Part shown: one piece after another, positions 7,331-11,185 of the stretch | Numbering within the stretch: position 1 is the stretch's first letter | Layout of the letters: each line of letters opens with the position of its first letter | From: Thermoleophilia bacterium | GTDB taxonomy: Bacteria; Actinomycetota; Thermoleophilia; Gaiellales; SKUG01 | Reading direction: 5' to 3' | Assembly (NCBI GenBank): GCA_020438525.1 | Contig: JAGQUL010000229.1 | Location: 1 to 11,185 of the forward strand | DNA length: 11,185 nucleotides | Notes under the pieces: model-generated | Seen by the model: only the letters and a program-made list of their open reading frames with translations | Told to the model about the DNA's origin: nothing | Databases searched by the model: none | Made by a program: the position numbers and the translations under genes

Positions 7331-7336
7331 AGCCTA
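7331..7336 (-). promoter_or_regulatory. -10-like hexamer of DUF6986 gene (leaderless)
   Basis: TAGGCT on the minus strand ends 7 bases before the ATG at 7323. It is the same hexamer as upstream of the dGTPase gene. The 17-base-spaced -35 position reads TTCCCG, a weak match. Confidence 0.45.
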
Positions 7337-7358
7337 CCGATGCTGCGATGATCCGGGA

Positions 7359-7862
7359 ATGGCACACATGATCCGAACTGCAGCGATCGACGACGACGAC
7401 CAGCTCGTCGCGCTCGACGTGGCCGCATGGGATCCGACCAACTCGCCCGGTCCTCGCCCCACTGCCGACGACCCGTTCTTCCAGGACGGCCGCCCGATCA
7501 GCGACACGTTCGTGGCGGAGCTCGACGGCCGCGTTGCCGGCTACGTGCTCGTGGGCGCCGGGTGGCCCATGCAGTCGCACGCCCACGTCGCACACCTGCG
7601 CGGGCTCGCCGTGGCAGCGGAGTTTCGCGGGCGCGGGATCGCGCGCGACCTGGTCGAACATGCGCTCGGGCAGCTCGCGCTGCGCGGCGCGCGTCGGATC
7701 CGCTCGCGGGTGCTCGCCACCAATCCCGCATCGCTCGCGGTGCACGCCGCGTGCGGGTTCGTGGAGGAAGGCCGCCTGCGCGGCGAGTTCGTGATCGAGG
7801 GGATCGGCCCCGTCGACGACGTGCTGCTCGCGTTCACGTTCGACGACCCGCCCGCGCCCTGA
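7359..7862 (+). CDS. GNAT-family N-acetyltransferase
   Basis: A 167-residue soluble GNAT protein that would transfer an acetyl group from acetyl-CoA to an amine. Motif A is clear at 79-103: LRGLAVAAEFRGRGIARDL, with the acetyl-CoA pyrophosphate-binding R-G-R-G-I-A (90-95). Motif B follows with NPASLAVHAACGFVEEGRL (122-140), including the family's A-x-x-x-Y/C-G-F turn. The substrate cannot be predicted. The ATG at 7359 may be leaderless, with GATGAT 6 bases upstream; an in-frame ATG at 7368 with GGGA 9 bases ahead is a close alternative. The gene is divergent from DUF6986 (35-base gap) and convergent with HIU hydrolase (6 bases apart), so it interrupts the ureide genes on the opposite strand. 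Nothing in it suggests a purine role. Confidence 0.88.
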   Translation: MAHMIRTAAIDDDDQLVALDVAAWDPTNSPGPRPTADDPFFQDGRPISDTFVAELDGRVAGYVLVGAGWPMQSHAHVAHLRGLAVAAEFRGRGIARDLVEHALGQLALRGARRIRSRVLATNPASLAVHAACGFVEEGRLRGEFVIEGIGPVDDVLLAFTFDDPPAP

Positions 7863-7868
7863 TCCGCG

Positions 7869-8204
7869 TCAGCTGCCGCGATACGTGCTGAAGCCCCACG
7901 GGCTGGTCAGCAGCGGCACGTGGTAGTGCTCGGATGCGTCGTGCACCTCGAAGTCGATGCGCACTTCCGGGTAGAACGACACCTCGCCGCGCCCGGCGTA
8001 GTAGCCGCCGGTACCGAAGCTGATCCGGTAGGTGCCGATCTCCAGGTCGTCGTCGGCCACCAGCACCCCCACGCGCCCGTCGGCGTTCGTGGTGCCGCCG
8101 GTGACCTCGCTCCAGGAGTCGCCGTCGATGCGCTCGAGCGTGACGGCCATGCCCTCGGCCGGCCGGCCGATCGCGGTGTTCAGGACGTGCGTGCTGATGC
8201 CCAT
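7869..8204 (-). CDS. uraH: 5-hydroxyisourate hydrolase (transthyretin-like)
   Basis: A 111-residue protein, the usual size for the bacterial transthyretin-related enzyme, which acts as a homotetramer. It hydrolyses 5-hydroxyisourate, the uricase product, to OHCU. Family features: STHVLNTAIGRPA near the N-terminus with catalytic His6; Arg in NADGRVG (40-46); HYHVPLLTSPWGFSTY with the second histidine pair; and the diagnostic C-terminal YRGS, which separates the enzyme from vertebrate transthyretin. There is no N-terminal peroxisomal or signal peptide. It lies 25 bases after the OHCU decarboxylase stop and is the last gene of the allantoicase operon; GGAG lies 11 bases before the ATG. The convergent GNAT gene ends 6 bases beyond its stop. 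Confidence 0.95.
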   Translation of the reverse strand: MGISTHVLNTAIGRPAEGMAVTLERIDGDSWSEVTGGTTNADGRVGVLVADDDLEIGTYRISFGTGGYYAGRGEVSFYPEVRIDFEVHDASEHYHVPLLTSPWGFSTYRGS

Positions 8205-8229
8205 GTGTCGGTCGCTCCGGGTCGGTGTG

Positions 8230-8700
8230 TCAGTCGAGCGCGAGGCCGTCGATCCGGCCGTGCGTGATCTCGCGCTGCTGCTGCGCGGCGATCGCCAGCT
8301 CGGTCTCGCGATCGTGTGCGAGCCGCTCGCGCTGCATCGCGAGCATCTCCTCCGCGCTGCGTCCGGCCGCCCGGACCAGGAACACGAATCCGAAGCGGCG
8401 CTCGTACTCGTCGTTGCCGTCGGCGATTGCCTGGATCACGTCCTCGGCGGCGCCGGCGATCCCCGCCTGCTCGCGCTCGCTCGACGCGCCCGATGCGGCG
8501 AAGCGCTTGTGCAGCTCGTTCACGTCGCCGATCCGCGGGTGGTGCGCGAACGCCTCGAGCCAGTCGGCCTCGTCGAGCACCTCGAACGCCAGGTCGGCCG
8601 CTGCGTGCAGCGCCGAGTGGTCCACGAACGGCGCGTGCTCCGACATCACCTCGGCCCAGCGCGCGGATCCGCACAGTGCGAGCAGGTCCTCGTGCCTCAT
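8230..8700 (-). CDS. uraD: 2-oxo-4-hydroxy-4-carboxy-5-ureidoimidazoline (OHCU) decarboxylase
   Basis: A 156-residue cytoplasmic enzyme that decarboxylates OHCU stereospecifically to S-allantoin, the third step of urate oxidation. Signatures: HHPRIGD (53-59) with the catalytic histidine (His54); SEREQAG (74-80) with the conserved Glu77-Gln78 pair; and YERRFGFVFLVRAAGRSAEE (99-118), the typical Y-x-x-x-F-G-F-x-F stretch. Length matches the family. The ATG at 8700 overlaps the allantoicase stop as ATGA, so translation is probably coupled, and HIU hydrolase follows 25 bases later. The order is therefore reversed relative to the pathway. Nothing is missing or truncated. Confidence 0.95.
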   Translation of the reverse strand: MRHEDLLALCGSARWAEVMSEHAPFVDHSALHAAADLAFEVLDEADWLEAFAHHPRIGDVNELHKRFAASGASSEREQAGIAGAAEDVIQAIADGNDEYERRFGFVFLVRAAGRSAEEMLAMQRERLAHDRETELAIAAQQQREITHGRIDGLALD

Positions 8701-9758
8701 CTGCCGGCCTCCGCGACCTCGCCCCAGACGCGCAGTCGCGCGATGCCGCCGTCGGGTTCGATCACCAGGCGCACGTGGTCGACGACGGGCGGCTCGTCGA
8801 CTGCGTCGAGCTCGTGCACTGCGTGCGGGCCCACGTCGCTGGTCGGCACCAGCTCGACCCAGTCGAGCGCGTCGACCGCGGGATCGACGCTCGCCGCGCG
8901 CTCGCCGAGCAGCACGCCCTCGAGCCGGACGCTGTCGGGCGCGTTGCCCTTGAAGTGGGCGGTGTCGACGGTGATTCGCCGAACGCGTCCGGGCGCGGCG
9001 AGCCGAACCACGACCCACTCGTCGTGGGAGCGGTCGCGCGTGCGGCTCGTCTCCCAGCCCTCGTCCATGCGCTGGCTGTCGCCGGGCAGCAGCAGGTTGC
9101 TGATGCCGCCGTAGAACTCGTCGCTCGCGGCGACCGTGACACCGCCGTTCGCGAGCGCGGCCAGATCGACGAGCTCGTTCGACGACGGGTCGAGCACGCC
9201 CGCCTGCGGGCGCCCGATCCCGTGGCAGCGCAGGCGTGCCACGCCGCCGTCGGGATGGATCGTGAGCCGCACGTGCGTGAAGCGGCGACCGCGCGCGGCG
9301 GGATCGACCGGCACCAGGTTGTGCGTGTCGGCGTCCACCTGCGTGCGCGGCGCGAGCGGCACCCACGTCACGTCGTCGCCCTCGGGGTTCGCGCCGGGCG
9401 CGAGCTCTGCGGCATGCAGCTCGACCGAGCGGGGCGAGTTGCGCATGAACCAGCTGGTGTCGACGTCGACCCCGACGAGCTCGCCGGGCACGCCGAGCAC
9501 CACGATCGCGTGGTCGCAGGTCTCGCCGCCCGTGCGCGTGCGGCGGCGGCCGCGCTGGCTCTCCCAGCCGTCCATCACCTTGCCGGTCGGCGCGAACGCG
9601 TCCGGGTCGAACACGGGCTCGCTGCGCCTGACGAGGCTCTCGACCGGCGCGAAGAACTCGTCGGTGCACGAGCAGACGCTGCCGCCCACGAGCTCGCTGG
9701 CCAGGTCGGGCAGCGACGTGAACGCCACGCGCACGGGCTTGTCGGCTTGCTGCTGCAT
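8697..9758 (-). CDS. alc: Allantoicase (allantoate amidinohydrolase)
   Basis: A 353-residue enzyme that hydrolyses allantoate to S-ureidoglycolate and urea. It shows the family's two tandem repeats of a jelly-roll domain. Repeat 1 (about 27-180) has CTDEFFAP (31-38), DGWE (63-66), DTSWFMRNSP (100-109) and HPDGGVARLR (168-177). Repeat 2 (about 208-347) has the parallel ASDEFYG (211-217), EGWE (233-236), DTAHFKGNAP (265-274) and EPDGGIARLR (334-343). Length is normal. The ATG at 9758 has a TAGGAT hexamer 6 bases before it, which can be read as a leaderless -10 or, less well, as AGGA acting as a ribosome site. It is the first gene of the ureide operon and is coupled to OHCU decarboxylase by an ATGA overlap. 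Confidence 0.95.
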   Translation of the reverse strand: MQQQADKPVRVAFTSLPDLASELVGGSVCSCTDEFFAPVESLVRRSEPVFDPDAFAPTGKVMDGWESQRGRRRTRTGGETCDHAIVVLGVPGELVGVDVDTSWFMRNSPRSVELHAAELAPGANPEGDDVTWVPLAPRTQVDADTHNLVPVDPAARGRRFTHVRLTIHPDGGVARLRCHGIGRPQAGVLDPSSNELVDLAALANGGVTVAASDEFYGGISNLLLPGDSQRMDEGWETSRTRDRSHDEWVVVRLAAPGRVRRITVDTAHFKGNAPDSVRLEGVLLGERAASVDPAVDALDWVELVPTSDVGPHAVHELDAVDEPPVVDHVRLVIEPDGGIARLRVWGEVAEAGR

Positions 9759-9764
9759 GTGCCG

Positions 9765-9770
9765 ATCCTA
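9765..9770 (-). promoter_or_regulatory. -10-like hexamer of allantoicase operon
   Basis: TAGGAT on the minus strand ends 6 bases before the ATG at 9758. It contains AGGA, so a ribosome-binding reading cannot be excluded. No -35 is visible in the GC-rich DNA upstream. Confidence 0.42.
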
Positions 9771-9796
9771 CGCGCGCGGCGGCGTATCGCGCTCGA

Positions 9797-10354
9797 TCAG
9801 TGCGCGAAGGCGGCGGCGTGCTTCGGGTTGGCGATGTAGCCGTCGATGCCCACGACCGCGGCGAGGCGGTCGTCGCGGAACGTGAAGCGGGCGTCGGGCG
9901 TGCGGGCGAAGCTGTTGCCCAGGTCGCCGAAGTGCTGCCAGTCGTTGGTGCCGGGCGTGTACCAGACCGGCACGGTGAACCACGAGCTGCCGGAGCGGTA
10001 CAGGCCCACGAGCGTGTCGACGTAGTGGCGCTTGCCGTCCTGCGTCATCGGCTGCAGGTGCTTGTGACCGGCGCGCGCGGATGCCGCGGCGAGTGCCGCG
10101 CGTGGGTCGCGGCCGACGTAGCGCACGGCGGTGCGGGCCGGATCCCCGGTCTCGAAGTCCCAGGTCGGCGAGACGCGAACGGCGTAGCCGGCTCGCGAAT
10201 CAGCATATGAGCCGGCGCTGAACTTCGCCCACAGGTCGAAGCGGGCCGCGCTTTCGTGCGCCGGGGCGGGAAGGTCGGTCGGCAGTGCTGCGATCGTGGG
10301 CCACGAGGCCTTGTCGCGGGGGCCGGCGGCGGTGGCGGCGGTGGTGAGCTGCAT
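9797..10354 (-). CDS. Hypothetical protein, 185 aa, upstream of allantoicase
   Basis: I do not recognise this protein. The ATG at 10354 is well supported by AAAGGA 6 bases upstream; the frame can be extended to 10462 but reads as non-coding there. The first 30 residues are Ala/Thr/Pro-rich and look disordered, with no signal peptide or membrane helix. The rest is soluble and rich in aromatics: FDLWAKFSAGSYADSRAGYA (about 55-74), then RYVGRDP, GKRHYVDTLVGLYRSGSSWF, PVWYTPGTNDWQHFGD and VGIDGYIANPKHAAAFAH at the C-terminus. Several His, Trp and Tyr residues could line a pocket, but no known catalytic motif is seen. It lies 38 bases ahead of allantoicase on the same strand and may be cotranscribed, so a ureide-related role is possible but unproven. 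Confidence 0.72.
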   Translation of the reverse strand: MQLTTAATAAGPRDKASWPTIAALPTDLPAPAHESAARFDLWAKFSAGSYADSRAGYAVRVSPTWDFETGDPARTAVRYVGRDPRAALAAASARAGHKHLQPMTQDGKRHYVDTLVGLYRSGSSWFTVPVWYTPGTNDWQHFGDLGNSFARTPDARFTFRDDRLAAVVGIDGYIANPKHAAAFAH

Positions 10355-10360
10355 CGGAGT

Positions 10361-10366
10361 TCCTTT
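10361..10366 (-). promoter_or_regulatory. Ribosome binding site of the 185-aa hypothetical gene
   Basis: AAAGGA on the minus strand, 6 bases before the ATG at 10354. One of the best Shine-Dalgarno matches in the window, it decides the start. Confidence 0.7.
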
Positions 10367-10473
10367 CCGTTCGGCGGCGCGGCGTCGATGCCGGCTGCTC
10401 GCTGCAGCAGGCACGGTACCGCACCCGCCAGCCATAGGTCGAATAGGCGCTCCAACGCGCATCCATCGAAAAG

Positions 10474-10908
10474 ATGATGGGTCTCCGGAATCGTTTTGCT
10501 CGATGGGTGCACGGGCAGACCACGGCCATGCCAGAACTCGCCTGCATCATCTGCTCCAGGCCGCTGACCGACCTCGTCCTCGAGGGCGTCACGGTGCACG
10601 CCTGCACCGACCACGGCGCGTGGCTCCAGCCCGAGCAGCTCGACGCGATCACCGAGGACCACACCGACGAGGCCACCCCCGAGCAGGAAGCCGAGGCGTG
10701 GACCTACTCCGAGGCGAATCCGCCGGAGCTCGTCGAGGAGCGGTTCCGCTCGTGCCCGGTCTGCGCCAGGACCCTGCGCAAGGATGACTGGAAGTACGGC
10801 TCCGGGGTGGTCGTGGACGTCTGCGACGAGCACGGCCTGTGGGTCGATCGCGGCGAGATCGAACGCATCGAGGCCTGGCAGGAGGCCTGGCACACCTTCA
10901 CTGCGTAG
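10474..10908 (+). CDS. Double zinc-ribbon (zf-TFIIB-like) protein
   Basis: A 144-residue soluble protein with two similar zinc-binding modules. Module 1: C24-x2-C27, then C44-x2-H47 in ACTDHGAWL. Module 2: C94-x2-C97 in CPVCARTL, then C117-x2-H120 in VCDEHGLWVDRGE. Spacing and the trailing G-x-W-x-D-x-G-E match the zf-TFIIB family, except that the last ligand is His rather than Cys in both modules. An acidic linker (about 58-90) joins them. Function of the family is not established; nucleic-acid or protein binding is usual for zinc ribbons. The ATG at 10474 gives a basic 18-residue N-terminal tail; ATG at 10528 is an alternative start, and neither has a good ribosome site. The 3' end overlaps recG by 11 bases on opposite strands. 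Confidence 0.78.
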   Translation: MMGLRNRFARWVHGQTTAMPELACIICSRPLTDLVLEGVTVHACTDHGAWLQPEQLDAITEDHTDEATPEQEAEAWTYSEANPPELVEERFRSCPVCARTLRKDDWKYGSGVVVDVCDEHGLWVDRGEIERIEAWQEAWHTFTA

Positions 10909-11185
10909 GCCGGCGCAGGCGCTCCTCGAGCGCCTGCAGGTCGCGCGACGTGTCGACGTCGAGCGAGGCGACGCCCGCCGCATCCACGAGCGCCGGATCG
11001 GCGCCGAGCAGCCGGCGCGCATCCTGCTGGGCCAGCTGCATCAGTCCGGCCTGACGTTCGAGATCGGCAATGCGGAACCGCGGCAGGCCCGACTGCGCGG
11101 TGCCGATCAGATCGCCAGCCCCGCGCATCGCCATATCCTCCTCGGCGATGCGGAACCCGTCCTCGGTGTCGCGCAGCAATTCCAA
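10898..11185 (-). CDS. recG: ATP-dependent DNA helicase RecG, C-terminal end (5' part outside window)
   Basis: The last 95 residues of RecG; the frame is open at the right edge, so the true start lies outside. RecG is a monomeric superfamily 2 helicase that remodels stalled replication forks and branch-migrates Holliday junctions. Visible is the conserved post-helicase block DGFRIAEEDMAMRGAGDLIG (about 9-28), followed by TAQSGLPRFRIADL, matching the family's A-E-x-D-L-x-L-R-G-x-G-x-x-x-G-T-x-Q-S-G pattern, and an ARRLLGADPAL helix. The C-terminus ends soon after, as expected for the family. The stop is 11 bases inside the convergent zinc-ribbon gene's end. ATPase motifs would lie outside the window. 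Confidence 0.93.
   Translation of the reverse strand: MELLRDTEDGFRIAEEDMAMRGAGDLIGTAQSGLPRFRIADLERQAGLMQLAQQDARRLLGADPALVDAAGVASLDVDTSRDLQALEERLRRPTQ

Noticed and set aside
6142..7371. A 409-codon plus-strand open frame opposite the DUF6986 gene
   Set aside because: No motif or plausible composition; the opposite frame has ordered CitE-like motifs.
8316..9839. A 507-codon plus-strand open frame opposite allantoicase and OHCU decarboxylase
   Set aside because: An antisense shadow of two well-recognised enzymes, Arg/Ala-rich with no domain.
10355..10473. Possible -35/-10 pair (TTCGAC and TACCGT on the minus strand) for the 185-aa gene
   Set aside because: The 19-base spacing and weak hexamers are not convincing.

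Overview
The window looks like chromosomal DNA of a high-GC actinobacterium, by eye about 70% GC. Thermoleophilia or a relative is a guess, not a demonstrated placement. The evidence is the strong G/C third-position bias, compact gene spacing, frequent GTG/ATG starts without a leader, and actinobacterial families such as DUF6986, DUF2269 and a DHA2 efflux pump with a TetR regulator. No tRNA, rRNA, CRISPR array, insertion sequence or integrase is visible, and no stretch over 300 bases lacks a gene.

Layout. (1) 1-1452, minus: two translationally coupled, membrane-anchored proteins with degenerate GGDEF-like domains; the second runs off the left edge. (2) 1486-1815, plus: a single-domain rhodanese, divergent from pair 1. 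(3) 1853-5363, minus: a TetR regulator, a 14-TM-type MFS exporter overlapping it by 4 bases, and a dGTPase-like HD phosphohydrolase. A perfect 10-bp-arm palindrome, probably the regulator's operator, sits just upstream of the TetR start. (4) 5485-5940, plus: a four-helix DUF2269-like membrane protein. (5) 5959-9758: a ureide (uric acid breakdown) cluster. Allantoicase, OHCU decarboxylase and 5-hydroxyisourate hydrolase form a minus-strand operon. A GNAT acetyltransferase on the plus strand separates them from a minus-strand DUF6986 protein with CitE/HpcH-like aldolase motifs. (6) 9797-10354, minus: an unrecognised 185-aa protein just upstream of allantoicase. (7) 10474-10908, plus: a double zinc-ribbon protein. 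(8) 10898-11185, minus: the C-terminus of RecG helicase, running off the right edge.

How the genes work together. HIU hydrolase and OHCU decarboxylase turn the uricase product into S-allantoin, and allantoicase later splits allantoate to ureidoglycolate and urea. Uricase, allantoinase and a recognised ureidoglycolate lyase are not in the window. The DUF6986 protein is a candidate for the ureidoglycolate/glyoxylate end of the route (inference). The TetR/MFS pair is a typical self-regulated drug-efflux unit.

A recurring signal is a TANNNT -10-like hexamer 6 or 7 bases before the start codon of five first-in-unit genes. This suggests leaderless mRNAs, while two other genes carry clear Shine-Dalgarno sequences.
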